Source: Actinomycetes bacterium
Lineage (GTDB): Bacteria; Actinomycetota; Acidimicrobiia; Acidimicrobiales; Microtrichaceae
Length of the DNA stretch: 64,000 nucleotides
Direction: 5' to 3'
Assembly (NCBI GenBank): GCA_029782335.1
Contig: JAKOVA010000264.1
Span: 1 to 64,000, forward strand
In this document: positions 15,787-24,960 of the stretch, piece after piece
Position numbering within the stretch: position 1 is the first letter of the stretch
Layout of the letters: every line of letters begins with the position of its first letter
The notes under the pieces: generated by a model
Databases searched by the model: none
Told to the model about the DNA's origin: nothing
What the model saw: only the letters and a program-made list of their open reading frames with translations
Translations under genes and position numbers: made by a program

Positions 15787-16671
15787 ATGAGCGATCACGA
15801 AACCGGCACGGTCCGCGTCAAGCGAGGCCTCGCGGAGATGCTGAAGGGCGGCGTCATCATGGACGTCGTCAACGCCGAGCAGGCACGTATCGCCGAGGAC
15901 GCCGGCGCCTGCGCGGTGATGGCCCTCGAGCGGGTGCCATCCGACATCCGCCGTGACGGTGGCGTCGCCCGGGCGAGCGACCCGGAGATGATCGATGGGA
16001 TCAAGGCGGCGGTCACGATCCCGGTCATGGCGAAGGCCCGCATCGGCCACTTTGTCGAGGCACAGATGCTGCAGGCACTCGGTGTCGACTATGTCGACGA
16101 ATCGGAAGTGCTCACGCCCGCTGACGAAACCCACCACATTGACAAGTGGGCGTTCACCGTCCCCTTCGTGTGCGGCGCGACCAATCTCGGCGAGGCGCTG
16201 CGCCGTATCTCCGAGGGCGCCTGCATGATTCGCTCCAAGGGCGAGGCGGGCACGGGCAACATCGTCGAAGCCGTGCGGCACCTTCGCTCGATCCTCGGTG
16301 ATATCCGCAAGATCACCCAGGCCGACCCGGCAGAGCAGTTCGAGTGGGCGAAGCGGCTGCAGGCGCCCCTCGGCCTCGTCCAGGAGATCCACGACACCGG
16401 GGCGCTGCCGGTTCCGCTGTTCTGTGCGGGTGGGGTTGCGACCCCGGCCGATGCGGCGCTCGTCATGCAGTTGGGGGCAGAAGCGGTCTTCGTCGGTTCC
16501 GGCATTTTCAAGAGCGAGCACCCTGCGGTCATGGCAAAGGCGGTCGTCGAGGCCACCACGCATTTCAACGACCCCGACATCCTGGTGAAGGTCAGTCGTG
16601 GCCTCGGTCGCTCGATGCCGGGCCTCGAAATCGGCACGCTCGAAACCCGGCTCGCCGATCGGGGCTGGTAG
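15787..16671 (+). CDS. pdxS: Pyridoxal 5'-phosphate synthase, PdxS subunit
   Basis: This 294-residue TIM-barrel synthase builds PLP from ribose 5-phosphate, glyceraldehyde 3-phosphate and ammonia supplied by PdxT. It is extremely conserved: [23 protein letters not shown] at the start, [36 protein letters not shown] with the catalytic Lys, and [30 protein letters not shown] 15787 has a Shine-Dalgarno GGAGGA. The TAG stop at 16669 is followed within a few bases by the pdxT coding sequence. Confidence 0.97.
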   Translation: MSDHETGTVRVKRGLAEMLKGGVIMDVVNAEQARIAEDAGACAVMALERVPSDIRRDGGVARASDPEMIDGIKAAVTIPVMAKARIGHFVEAQMLQALGVDYVDESEVLTPADETHHIDKWAFTVPFVCGATNLGEALRRISEGACMIRSKGEAGTGNIVEAVRHLRSILGDIRKITQADPAEQFEWAKRLQAPLGLVQEIHDTGALPVPLFCAGGVATPADAALVMQLGAEAVFVGSGIFKSEHPAVMAKAVVEATTHFNDPDILVKVSRGLGRSMPGLEIGTLETRLADRGW

Positions 16672-16674
16672 CCC

Positions 16675-17262
16675 ATCGGCCCGACCATCGGAGTTCTGGC
16701 GCTCCAGGGCGCGTTTGCCGCCCATGAGCGCATGCTCACGGGCCTCGGCGTCGCGACCCGCCAGGTCCGCCAACCTGGTGACCTCGTCGGCCTCGACGCG
16801 GTGGTGATTCCCGGCGGCGAATCGTCGACGATGTCGTTGCTCGCCGAGCGCTCGGGACTCCTCGACTCGCTCGCGGATCGCTTGGGCGCCGGCCTTCCCG
16901 CCTTCGGGACGTGCGCGGGTGCGATCCTGCTGGGTCGCGAGATACTCGACGGGCGACCTGACCAACGCTGCCTGGGAGTCATCGACATCGCCGTTCGCCG
17001 CAACGCCTATGGCCGACAGGTGGACTCCTTCGAGGAGCCGCTCACCGTCGTCGGGCTCGACTCGCCGTTAGTCGGGGCGTTCATCCGGGCGCCCGTCATC
17101 GAGTCGGTGGGACCCACGGTCGAGGTGCTCTCCGAGATCGACGCGATCGACGGTGCTCGTCAGCCCGTCCTGTGTCGCGAGCGTACGATCACGGTCTGCA
17201 CATTCCACCCGGAGCTGGGTGACGACACCCGACTCCACGAGATGTTCATCGAGTCGATCTGA
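16675..17262 (+). CDS. pdxT: Pyridoxal 5'-phosphate synthase glutaminase, PdxT, with a non-canonical start
   Basis: This class I glutaminase partner of PdxS has GGESSTM, the nucleophile region FGTCAGAILLG and C-terminal FHPEL, which supply the Cys-His-Glu triad. The conserved first strand IGVLALQGAFAAHE is encoded from 16687, yet an in-frame TAG (the pdxS stop) lies at 16669 and no ATG, GTG or TTG occurs in this frame until ATG 16732, which would remove the first strand and LALQG loop. Initiation at ATC 16675 (with GGGG at 16661-16664 upstream) or ATC 16687 is the likeliest reading, making about 195 residues. A sequencing error is the other explanation. Confidence 0.85.
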   Translation: MGPTIGVLALQGAFAAHERMLTGLGVATRQVRQPGDLVGLDAVVIPGGESSTMSLLAERSGLLDSLADRLGAGLPAFGTCAGAILLGREILDGRPDQRCLGVIDIAVRRNAYGRQVDSFEEPLTVVGLDSPLVGAFIRAPVIESVGPTVEVLSEIDAIDGARQPVLCRERTITVCTFHPELGDDTRLHEMFIESI

Positions 17263-17268
17263 GGCGGT

Positions 17269-18015
17269 ATGTCCGGACATTCCAAGTGGGCGACGATCAA
17301 GCACAAGAAGGGCGCTGCGGACAAGGCTCGCGGCAAGCTGTTCGCGAAGCTGATCAAGCAGGTTGAGGTCGCCGCTCGTCAGGGCGGCGGTGATCCCGAC
17401 TCGAATCCGACGCTGCGGACGATGTTCCAAAAGGCGCGCGACAACTCGGTACCGCTCGACACCATCTGGAAGGCGGTGCGGCGCGGCACCGGCGAAGAAG
17501 AGGGTGTCACCTACGAGTCGATCACCTACGAGGGGTATGCACCCGGGGGCGTTGCCGTCTATGTCGAGACGCTCACCGACAACCGCAACCGAACCGGCCC
17601 GGAGATCCGTGCGCTGTTCTCCAAGAACGGTGGGTCGATGGCCGAGCCGGGTGCCGTCGCGTGGCAGTTCGACCGCAAGGGCATCGTCGTGGTCGCGGGC
17701 GACGCCGACGAAGAGGAACTGATGATGGTCGCCCTCGACGGGGGCGCGGAAGACATCGCTCGGCAGGGCGACGAGTGGCACGTGACGTGCGCTCCGGCCG
17801 ACACGATGGCGGTGCGTGACGCCATTGACGGCGCGGGAATCACGGTGACGTCGGCGGACCTCACGATGATCCCCTCGACGATCGTCACGATCGACGCTCC
17901 GGATGCGGCAAAGGCGATTCTTCGCGTGATCGAAGCGCTCGACGATCACGACGACGTGCAGGAGGTCTACGCGAACTTCGACATCACCGATGATGTCGTC
18001 GCCGCGCTCGGATGA
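17269..18015 (+). CDS. yebC: YebC/PmpR family regulatory protein
   Basis: This 248-residue protein opens with the hallmark MSGHSKWATIKHKKGAADKARGKLF and continues with GVAVYVETLTDNRNRT and EEGVTYESITYEGYAPGG. Family members bind DNA or assist ribosomes at difficult sequences; the role differs between species. The gene sits between pdxT and, by a 4-bp overlap, a peroxiredoxin. In mycobacteria it also follows pdxT and precedes ruvC. Confidence 0.95.
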   Translation: MSGHSKWATIKHKKGAADKARGKLFAKLIKQVEVAARQGGGDPDSNPTLRTMFQKARDNSVPLDTIWKAVRRGTGEEEGVTYESITYEGYAPGGVAVYVETLTDNRNRTGPEIRALFSKNGGSMAEPGAVAWQFDRKGIVVVAGDADEEELMMVALDGGAEDIARQGDEWHVTCAPADTMAVRDAIDGAGITVTSADLTMIPSTIVTIDAPDAAKAILRVIEALDDHDDVQEVYANFDITDDVVAALG

Positions 18016-18488
18016 CGCTCCGGGTGGGTGACGCGGCACCCGCGTTCACCCTCGACGGAATCGATGGGCGCACCGGGGTCCGCTGCGAGTACCGGCTCTC
18101 TGACGGTTACGGCAAACCGCAGATCGTGGTCTTCTATCCGGCGGACAACACCCCGGTGTGTACCGAACAACTCGTCAGCTATACGGCGGGGATCGGTGAA
18201 CTCGCCCGCTTCGACGCCAGGGTGCTCGCGCTGAGTCCACAGTCGCTGGAGAGCCATGCCGACTTCGCCGCCCGACACGGTGGTTTCGCGTTCCCGCTGC
18301 TGTCGGACACCGACGCGAGGGTCGGCGAGGCGTACGGCATCCTCGGACTCCTCAACCTGTACCGGCGATCGGTCTTCGTGCTCGATGACGGCGGTCGGAT
18401 CCGATTCCTCCACCGCGCCATCGGCCCCGGCCTTCGCTTCGTGCCGATCGAGACGATCGCGGAGCATCTCGAACCCATCTCGTCGTAG
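18012..18488 (+). CDS. Peroxiredoxin, AhpC/TSA (BCP-like) family
   Basis: This 158-residue thioredoxin-fold peroxidase has the active site FYPADNTPVCTEQ with peroxidatic Cys50. The position of a resolving Cys five residues later, as in classical BCP, is not a Cys (VCTEQLVSY), so it probably works as a 1-Cys enzyme or with an external thiol, possibly mycothiol given MshC in this genome. The rest (LLSDTDARVGEAYGI, RRSVFVLDDGGRIR) is standard. It overlaps the yebC stop by 4 bp. Confidence 0.88.
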   Translation: MTLRVGDAAPAFTLDGIDGRTGVRCEYRLSDGYGKPQIVVFYPADNTPVCTEQLVSYTAGIGELARFDARVLALSPQSLESHADFAARHGGFAFPLLSDTDARVGEAYGILGLLNLYRRSVFVLDDGGRIRFLHRAIGPGLRFVPIETIAEHLEPISS

Positions 18489-18512
18489 CGAGACCGCAAC
18501 AGGGGGAACCAC

Positions 18513-20834
18513 GTGGACTACGAGTGCGAGATCCGTCGTACCACCCATGGGGTCGCACACATTCGTGGCCGATCCCTGCCCGATGTCATCTTCGGGCAGG
18601 CGTACGCGATTGCCGCTGACCATCTGGCGACGATCGCCGATCAGGTGCTGAAAGTCCGGAGTGAACGGTCCGCGGTGTTCGGACGAGGCGACGCCGACTG
18701 CCACGTCAACTCCGACTTCGGGTACCTCGCCATGGGGATCACCCCGTGGGCGGAACGGATGGCGGCGACACAGCCGGACCACGTCGTCGCCGTCGTCGAG
18801 GCGTACGCGGCCGGACTCAACCGCTGGCTGGCTGATCACGGCACCGATGCGCTCCCCGCGTGGTGTCGGGGAGCCGAGTGGGTGCGACCGATCGATCCGC
18901 TCGACCTGTTCCGTCTGTACGCCGACATGGCCCTGATGGCGTCGGGTCGAAACGTCGCCGAGTTCGTCGGTGCGGCGCAGCCTCCGGGCGCGCCACCCGG
19001 CGCCCGCCCGAACCGTCCGCTCGTCGATGACGATCGGCCGGGCTCCAACGGCTGGGCATTGGGCGGCGAGGTCACCGAGGACGGCAGGGGAGTGGTGGTC
19101 GCGAATCCGCACTTCCCGTGGTACGGCGACGGCCGCTTCTGGGAGTGTCACCTGAGCGTCCCCGGCGAGTTGGACGTCTACGGGGTGTCGTTGGTCGGCG
19201 CGCCCGGTGTGCAGATCGGCTTCAACCGTGACGTCGCGTGGACCCACACCTTCTCTGCGGGGCACCGGTTCACCTTCAACTCGCTGTCGCTCGATCCCGA
19301 CGACCCGACCCGGTACCGCTTCGGTGACGAGATGCGGCAGATGACCTCGACGGTGCACTCGATCGAGGTGGCGCGCGAGGACGGCTCGACCGAGATGCTC
19401 GAACGGACGATGTGGTCATCTCAGTACGGGCCCATGCTGGATGTCCCACTCCTCGGTTGGAGCGATTCGCTGGCCTTCTCGCTCGCTGATCTCAACCACG
19501 GCAACGACCGCTTCCTCGCGCAGTACCTCGCGATGGACGTCGCCGACAGCGTCGAGTCGCTGCGGGAAGCGGTTCGACAACACCAGGGCCTGCCGTGGGT
19601 GAACGTGATCGCAGCCGATCGCTCCGGCGAGGTGTGGTACGCGGATCCCTCGCCAACTCCGAACCTTCGGCCGGAGGCCGAGGCGCGTTTCGATGCCGCC
19701 GTGGCGACCGATCCGGTGACGATGCTCTTCTACAGCCAACGGGTCGCCGTCCTCGACGGCTCTGACCCAGAGAACGCGTGGCTGGAGGATCCTGGTGCTC
19801 CGTTGCGGGGCGCCGTGCCGGCCGAGCGGCTTCCCGAACTGCGAACCCGCACGGTTGCGTTCAACTCGAACGATCCGTACTGGGTGCCACATCCGGTGAT
19901 CCGCCTCGAGCGGGCGCCGGTGCTCTGCGGCCTCTACGGCCGGCCGCTGTCACCCCGAACCCGGATGAACGCGACGGTGCTCGCGGGCGATGCGCCGTCG
20001 GGTCCGACCGCGGAGGGGGGAAAGTGGACACGCGGCGACCTCGAGCAAGCGCTGCTCGACAATCGGTCGCTGCTCGCCGAACTCCTGCTCGACGATGTGA
20101 TCCAGCGATGCCGTGACGCCGATGACGACCGGCTCACCGCGGCAGCCGACGTGCTTGCCGCATGGGATCGGGCCTTCGACGTGGACTCACGCGGCGCCGT
20201 GTTGTGGCGGGAGTTTCTCGCCGGCTTCAGCGACGAGGACCTGCGTCGTGGCGGCTCCCTCTTCGCGGTCCCCTTCGACGTGGACGACCCGATCGTCACC
20301 CCCTGTGGTCTGCGGCCGGCTCCCGCAGAGGGCCCGGATCCGCTGCACACCGCGATGCTCGCAGCGCTCGACGTGCTCGGACGCGCCGGCATCGCTCCTG
20401 ACGCGAGGCTCGGCGAGGTCCAGTTCATCGACCGATCGGGTGAACGGATCGCGTTGCACGGCGCGAACGAGGTTGAGGGGATCGTCAACGTCGTGGCCCC
20501 GATCGGCGCGATGCGGGGGAGCGACCTCGAACCAAAACCCGCCGGCGGCGACCCGATCCCCGGCCGCACCGAACGAACCGGGCTGTGCTCGACCGGCTAT
20601 CCGTGCACCTACGGTGCGTCGATCGTCATGGTGGTCGGGTTCGACGACGATGGCCCCCTCGGCAGGGGGCTGCTGACCTACGGGCAATCCGGTGACCCCG
20701 AGTCACCGCATCACGCGGATCAGATGCGGGAGTTCTCCGCGAAGCGGCTCCGGCCGTTGTTGTTCCACGAGGCGGACATCGCTGCGGACCCGAACCTCAC
20801 CTCAGACACCGTTCGCCACACCGAGGAGTCGTGA
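18513..20834 (+). CDS. Penicillin acylase family Ntn-hydrolase (N-acyl amide hydrolase)
   Basis: This 773-residue precursor belongs to the peptidase S45 family. The N-terminal part (TTHGVAHIRGRSLPDVIFGQAYAIA) would be the alpha chain. The self-cleavage site lies before Ser178 in DDRPGSNGWAL, with Ser178 becoming the N-terminal nucleophile. Downstream are VANPHFPW and GAPGVQIGFNRDVAWTHTFSAG (oxyanion region). Members cleave penicillins, cephalosporin side chains or acyl-homoserine lactones; the substrate cannot be assigned. There is no signal peptide at the GTG start (18513, Shine-Dalgarno AGGGGG), which is unusual because most S45 enzymes are exported. The 3' end overlaps the convergent permease gene by 33 bp. 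Confidence 0.85.
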   Translation: MDYECEIRRTTHGVAHIRGRSLPDVIFGQAYAIAADHLATIADQVLKVRSERSAVFGRGDADCHVNSDFGYLAMGITPWAERMAATQPDHVVAVVEAYAAGLNRWLADHGTDALPAWCRGAEWVRPIDPLDLFRLYADMALMASGRNVAEFVGAAQPPGAPPGARPNRPLVDDDRPGSNGWALGGEVTEDGRGVVVANPHFPWYGDGRFWECHLSVPGELDVYGVSLVGAPGVQIGFNRDVAWTHTFSAGHRFTFNSLSLDPDDPTRYRFGDEMRQMTSTVHSIEVAREDGSTEMLERTMWSSQYGPMLDVPLLGWSDSLAFSLADLNHGNDRFLAQYLAMDVADSVESLREAVRQHQGLPWVNVIAADRSGEVWYADPSPTPNLRPEAEARFDAAVATDPVTMLFYSQRVAVLDGSDPENAWLEDPGAPLRGAVPAERLPELRTRTVAFNSNDPYWVPHPVIRLERAPVLCGLYGRPLSPRTRMNATVLAGDAPSGPTAEGGKWTRGDLEQALLDNRSLLAELLLDDVIQRCRDADDDRLTAAADVLAAWDRAFDVDSRGAVLWREFLAGFSDEDLRRGGSLFAVPFDVDDPIVTPCGLRPAPAEGPDPLHTAMLAALDVLGRAGIAPDARLGEVQFIDRSGERIALHGANEVEGIVNVVAPIGAMRGSDLEPKPAGGDPIPGRTERTGLCSTGYPCTYGASIVMVVGFDDDGPLGRGLLTYGQSGDPESPHHADQMREFSAKRLRPLLFHEADIAADPNLTSDTVRHTEES

Positions 20835-21683
20835 CCGGCTCACCGAACGCACGCCGCGGATGAGCGACACGATCGCCACGACCCAGGCGACCGCTCCGAC
20901 GGTCCATCCCGAAACTGCCGCGCCGAAGAGGGCTCCGGTCGACTGTGTGTAAGCGATCATGATCAGCGGCAGGCTCACCAGGCCGGACGCCTGCTGCGCC
21001 GCCGCCGTTGATCGCACCCGTGCCGAGAGCCGCAGGACCAACGACAAGGTGAACGCCAGGAACGGTGGGATCACCCAGAACATCATCAGCCACCACTGTG
21101 CGGTCGGGAAGAACCATCCCCCGACCTGGGGGCCTGCGGTGAGGTTGACGACGATCGAGTAGAGGCCGAAGCCGACGACCGTCGTCAGGTAGCCCGGAAC
21201 CAGGCTGGCGATGAGCTTTCCCGTGTAGATCTCCCGCGCCGTCGCGGGGGAGTGGGCCAGGAACTCCCCGGTGCCCCGCTCGCGTTCGCCGACGAGGGTG
21301 CTCGATCCGACGGCGGTGGAGATCGTGAGGGGGACCACGACGGCGACCGGGGCGAAGAGGAACACGGCGAGCGCGTACGCGGTGCGGGCCGCTGGGGACT
21401 GGCCTTGGATCTGCTCCTGCGCCTTGGCGGGCAGGATCGCGAGGGCGCGGGAGATCTGGTCGACCACCGCGATGTCGCCGATCCGGGTGATGGTGAGCAT
21501 GAGGATCGTGGGGACGACGACGAAGAAGATCGATCCCAGCAACACCATCGGGATCCAGTAGTCCTTGGCCTGGGCCAACTGGCGCAGTTCGGTCCGAGCG
21601 ATCGTGAGCATCCGGCCGACGTCGAAGCGTCGCCGGCGCGTCGCCGAGGCCACTCGAGGGTGCAACGGGGTCGTGGTGGTCAT
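20802..21683 (-). CDS. ABC-2 type transporter permease
   Basis: This 293-residue membrane protein has about six hydrophobic segments, the first at VLLGSIFFVVVPTILMLTI. The conserved ABC-2 piece SSTLVGERERGTGEFLAHSPATAREIYTGKLIASLVPG (about 130-168) marks a NatB-like exporter permease. It is translated with the ATPase upstream (4-bp overlap at 21680-21683). The substrate is unknown; sodium, drug or lipid export are all possible for this class. Confidence 0.85.
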   Translation of the reverse strand: MTTTTPLHPRVASATRRRRFDVGRMLTIARTELRQLAQAKDYWIPMVLLGSIFFVVVPTILMLTITRIGDIAVVDQISRALAILPAKAQEQIQGQSPAARTAYALAVFLFAPVAVVVPLTISTAVGSSTLVGERERGTGEFLAHSPATAREIYTGKLIASLVPGYLTTVVGFGLYSIVVNLTAGPQVGGWFFPTAQWWLMMFWVIPPFLAFTLSLVLRLSARVRSTAAAQQASGLVSLPLIMIAYTQSTGALFGAAVSGWTVGAVAWVVAIVSLIRGVRSVSRSRLLGVANGV

Positions 21684-22684
21684 CGGGCTGCTCCGATCCG
21701 TTCGCGGCTCGCGGGGACGACACCACGCTCGACCGGAGCGAGGCCGGCGCCTCCCGAGTGACGCCGCACCGCGAAGTAGAGGTCTTCGAGAGTCGGTGCG
21801 TGCGGCTGTACGCGGGTGAGGCGCACGCCGTCGCGCACCAGCCCCGCCACGAGTTCCGGGATGCGGCCAGGGCCGTCGAGGCGTACCTCCGCAGGATCGC
21901 CGGCCCGACGGTCATAGCCGACCACACCCGTCCAGTTCGCGACGCGGTCGAGTTGGTCGGGGGCCTCGGCATCGAGCAGGACGAGGTCGCCCGGCCAGTA
22001 CCGCGACGTCAGCGACGCGGGATCACCCGACACCAGTGTCGCTCCCGCCTCCATCACCACGACGTGGTCGGCGAGGCCCTCGGCCTCGGAGAGCAGGTGG
22101 GTACACATGATCACGGTGTGACCATCGGCGGTCATGTCCCGGATGAGTTCGAGCACCGCCTGGGCGGACTCGGGGTCGAGCCCCGAGGTTGGCTCGTCGA
22201 AGAGCAGCAGATCCGGGCGGTGCAGCACCGCCCGGGCGAGCGCGAGCCGGGTCTTCATCCCTGTCGAGTAGCCGCCGACCTGGTGATCGAGGGCCGCGTC
22301 GATCCCGAACCGTGCAGCGGCGGATCGAATGCGGTCGGACACCCCGGTGCCCGCCGCACCGTAGAGGCGCGCCGCGTAGAGAAGGTTGTCGAAGCCGCTG
22401 AGCCGGTCGTAGAGCGCAGGCTTCGCCGAGACGACACCACAGCGTGGCCGGACCTCGTCGCCGTCGAGGCGCGGGTCGAGGCCGAAGGTGGAAATCTCGC
22501 CGAGCGACGGACTGAGCGCCCCGGTGATGGCGCGGATCGCCGTGGTCTTGCCCGCGCCGTTGGGGCCGAGCAGCACGGTGATCCGCTCGGCGGGTACCTC
22601 GAAGCTGAGATGGTCGAGCGCGGTCACATCGCCGAAGCGGTGGACGACGTCACGGAGCTCGACAACGTAGGCGAGTGCGTCCAT
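21680..22684 (-). CDS. ABC-2 type transporter ATP-binding protein
   Basis: This 334-residue ATPase has LLGPNGAGKTT (Walker A), YSTGMKTRLALARAVLHRPDLLLFDEPTSGLDPES (signature, Walker B and D-loop) and MCTHLLSEAEGLADHVVVM (H-loop). A C-terminal extension of about 100 residues is typical of NatA/drug-exporter subunits. It is paired with the permease at 20802. The start is placed at ATG 22684; GTG 22687 is next to it. It is divergent from ruvC. Confidence 0.88.
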   Translation of the reverse strand: MDALAYVVELRDVVHRFGDVTALDHLSFEVPAERITVLLGPNGAGKTTAIRAITGALSPSLGEISTFGLDPRLDGDEVRPRCGVVSAKPALYDRLSGFDNLLYAARLYGAAGTGVSDRIRSAAARFGIDAALDHQVGGYSTGMKTRLALARAVLHRPDLLLFDEPTSGLDPESAQAVLELIRDMTADGHTVIMCTHLLSEAEGLADHVVVMEAGATLVSGDPASLTSRYWPGDLVLLDAEAPDQLDRVANWTGVVGYDRRAGDPAEVRLDGPGRIPELVAGLVRDGVRLTRVQPHAPTLEDLYFAVRRHSGGAGLAPVERGVVPASRERIGAAR

Positions 22685-22777
22685 CACTCCCATGCATCGG
22701 CACGCAGCGGCGCAAAGGTGAACATCGAGGCGCTGAGCACCGCTGGCGCGCTCCCCGGTGCCCCCACCCCGATCGGA

Positions 22778-22783
22778 TAGGGT
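22778..22783 (+). promoter_or_regulatory. Leaderless -10 box for ruvCAB
   Basis: TAGGGT ends 7 nt before GTG 22791. Confidence 0.5.
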
Positions 22784-22790
22784 CGTACGC

Positions 22791-23282
22791 GTGTTCGTTC
22801 TTGGTGTCGATCCGGGGTTGTCGCGCTGCGGGTACTGCTGCGTTCGCGTCTCCCACGGACAGACCGAGGCGGTTGCGCTCGGCGTGATCACCACGCCGCC
22901 GGGGGATCCGGTTCCCGTTCGCCTCGCCGAACTGTTGGGGGAGATGCGAGCGCTGATCGACGAGTGCCGGCCCGAGGTTGTCGCGATCGAGCGTGTCCTG
23001 TTCCAGACGAACGTGCGGACGGCGATGTCGGTCGGGCAGGCCTCCGGTGTGATCATGGCGGAAGCCGCCCATCGGGGCATCGACGTGGTCGAGTATTCAC
23101 CGAATCAGGTGAAGGAGGCGGTCGCCGGTTACGGCGCCGCCGACAAGGCCCAGGTCACGAGGATGGTGCAGACCCTGTTGCGGCTCGCGAGGCCGCCGAG
23201 GCCCGCCGACGCCGCCGACGCGGCAGCGATCGCCCTCTGTCACGTTGCGCAGTCGAGCGCGTTGGTCGGAGCGCGACGATGA
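22791..23282 (+). CDS. ruvC: Holliday junction endonuclease RuvC
   Basis: This resolvase of 163 residues cuts Holliday junctions. The acidic site is visible as LGVDPGLSRCGY (first Asp), VAIERVLF (Glu) and a late pair in PADAADAAAIALCH. GTG 22791 is chosen because the conserved first strand FVLGVDPG starts right after it and a -10 box precedes it. It overlaps ruvA as ATGA. The three ruv genes form one unit. Confidence 0.95.
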   Translation: MFVLGVDPGLSRCGYCCVRVSHGQTEAVALGVITTPPGDPVPVRLAELLGEMRALIDECRPEVVAIERVLFQTNVRTAMSVGQASGVIMAEAAHRGIDVVEYSPNQVKEAVAGYGAADKAQVTRMVQTLLRLARPPRPADAADAAAIALCHVAQSSALVGARR

Positions 23283-23881
23283 TCGGATCGCTCCGCGGGG
23301 TGGTCGTCGATCGGGTCGATCTCGAGGTGCTGGTCGAGGTGCGCGGGGTCGGATATCGCGTGCAAACCACCGCACAGACACTGACCTCATTGGCCGAGCA
23401 CGGCGATGAGGTCTTCTTGTGGATCCACCACCACCTTCGTGAGGATGCGCAGACGTTGTACGGCTTTGCCACCCGCGACGAGCGTGACGTGTTCGAGACG
23501 CTGATCGCGACCCACGGCGTGGGTCCGTCGTTGGGGCTGTCGATCCTGTCGGTTCATACGCCGTCGGCGCTGCGCCTCGCGGTCGCGACCGACGACGTCG
23601 GAGCGCTGTGCCTGGTTCCGGGGGTCGGGAAGAAGACCGCGGCTCGACTCCTCGTCGAGTTGAAGTCACGCCTCGAGGTCGGCGATGTGTCACTCGATGC
23701 GCCGACGAGCGTCGCGGCGGCCGAGCACCGCTCGCCGAACGCCCAGGCCGATGTCCGCGAGGCGCTCGTCGGCCTCGGGTACGGCCCCGATGAGGTCGCC
23801 GCCGCCGTTCGTGCCTTACCGGCCGACGGGGACGCTTCCGAACTCCTCCGACTCGCGCTGCAACAGCTGGCGGTGAACTGA
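23279..23881 (+). CDS. ruvA: Holliday junction branch migration protein RuvA
   Basis: This 200-residue protein has an N-terminal OB fold ([26 protein letters not shown]), two helix-hairpin-helix motifs ([15 protein letters not shown] and [18 protein letters not shown]) and a C-terminal domain that regulates RuvB ([19 protein letters not shown]). It holds the four-way junction as a tetramer. The ATG overlaps the ruvC stop, and its own stop overlaps the ruvB ATG by 1 bp. Confidence 0.95.
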   Translation: MIGSLRGVVVDRVDLEVLVEVRGVGYRVQTTAQTLTSLAEHGDEVFLWIHHHLREDAQTLYGFATRDERDVFETLIATHGVGPSLGLSILSVHTPSALRLAVATDDVGALCLVPGVGKKTAARLLVELKSRLEVGDVSLDAPTSVAAAEHRSPNAQADVREALVGLGYGPDEVAAAVRALPADGDASELLRLALQQLAVN

Positions 23882-24948
23882 TGCGCGACGAGATCCTCCA
23901 GCCGACCGCGCTGCCCGACGAGGTCGAGCTCCCACTCGCCGGCAACGCTGCAGCGGATGTCGCCGCCCTTCGTCCTCGCACGCTCGAGGAGTTCGTCGGA
24001 CAGGGCGAGCTCAAAGATCGCCTGCGGATCATCCTCGAGGCCGCCCGTCGGCGTGGGCAGGCAGCAGATCACCTCTTGTTCGCCGGGCCGCCAGGCCTCG
24101 GCAAGACGACCCTGGCAGGGATCGTCGCGACTGAGATGGGCGTGCAACTCCACCTCACCTCGGGCCCGACGCTGGAACGGGCCGGCGATCTCGCCGCCAT
24201 TCTCACCAAGCTCGGCGAAGGCGATGTGCTGTTCATCGATGAGATCCACCGGTTGTCGCGCACGGTGGAGGAGGTGCTCTACCCGGCGGTCGAGGACTTC
24301 CAACTCGACATCGTGTTGGGCAAGGGGCCGGCCGCGCGTTCGATCCGCCTCGATCTCCCGCGCTTCACGCTGGTCGGCGCGACGACCCGTACGGGCCTGA
24401 TCACCGGACCGTTGCGAGACCGCTTCGGGCTCGTCGCTCGACTCGACTACTACGAGGTCGCGGATCTCGAGGCGATCGTGACCCGCGCAGCGGGCATCGT
24501 CGGCGCCGAGATCGACGCCGCCGGCGCCCACGAAGTGGCCCGGCGCAGTCGCGGTACTCCCCGGATCGCGAACCGTCTGCTGCGACGGGTTCGCGACTAC
24601 GCCGAGGTTGAGGGCGACGGGCGCATCAACGCTGCGGTCGCGTCCGAGGGGCTCGCCGTGTTCGGCGTCGACGGACTCGGCCTCGACAAGGTCGACCGAG
24701 CATTGCTCACCGCCCTGTGCGACCGATTCGGCGGGGGTCCCGTCGGTCTCTCGACGCTCGCGATCTCCGTCTCCGAACCAACCGAGACGGTGGAGGACGT
24801 CTACGAGCCGTTCCTCATCCAACAGGGTCTCCTGATGCGAACACCCCGTGGCCGTGTGGCGACACCGGCGGCATGGCAGCACCTCGGACTCGTCGCTCCT
24901 CCCTCGGCATATCCGCGCCAGGATCCGAACCTCTTCGAGCTGCCCTAG
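23881..24948 (+). CDS. ruvB: Holliday junction helicase RuvB
   Basis: This 355-residue AAA+ motor drives branch migration with RuvA. It shows [12 protein letters not shown], Walker [14 protein letters not shown], Walker [12 protein letters not shown], sensor 1 GATTRTG, the arginine-finger region [14 protein letters not shown] and the C-terminal winged helix with [30 protein letters not shown]. All motifs are intact. The stop TAG is also the start of the putative queA -10 box. Confidence 0.97.
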   Translation: MRDEILQPTALPDEVELPLAGNAAADVAALRPRTLEEFVGQGELKDRLRIILEAARRRGQAADHLLFAGPPGLGKTTLAGIVATEMGVQLHLTSGPTLERAGDLAAILTKLGEGDVLFIDEIHRLSRTVEEVLYPAVEDFQLDIVLGKGPAARSIRLDLPRFTLVGATTRTGLITGPLRDRFGLVARLDYYEVADLEAIVTRAAGIVGAEIDAAGAHEVARRSRGTPRIANRLLRRVRDYAEVEGDGRINAAVASEGLAVFGVDGLGLDKVDRALLTALCDRFGGGPVGLSTLAISVSEPTETVEDVYEPFLIQQGLLMRTPRGRVATPAAWQHLGLVAPPSAYPRQDPNLFELP

Positions 24949-24951
24949 CGT
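24946..24951 (+). promoter_or_regulatory. Leaderless -10 box for queA, overlapping the ruvB stop
   Basis: TAGCGT, whose TAG is the ruvB stop codon, ends 9 nt before GTG 24961. Confidence 0.42.
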
Positions 24952-24960
24952 TGCTCGGCC

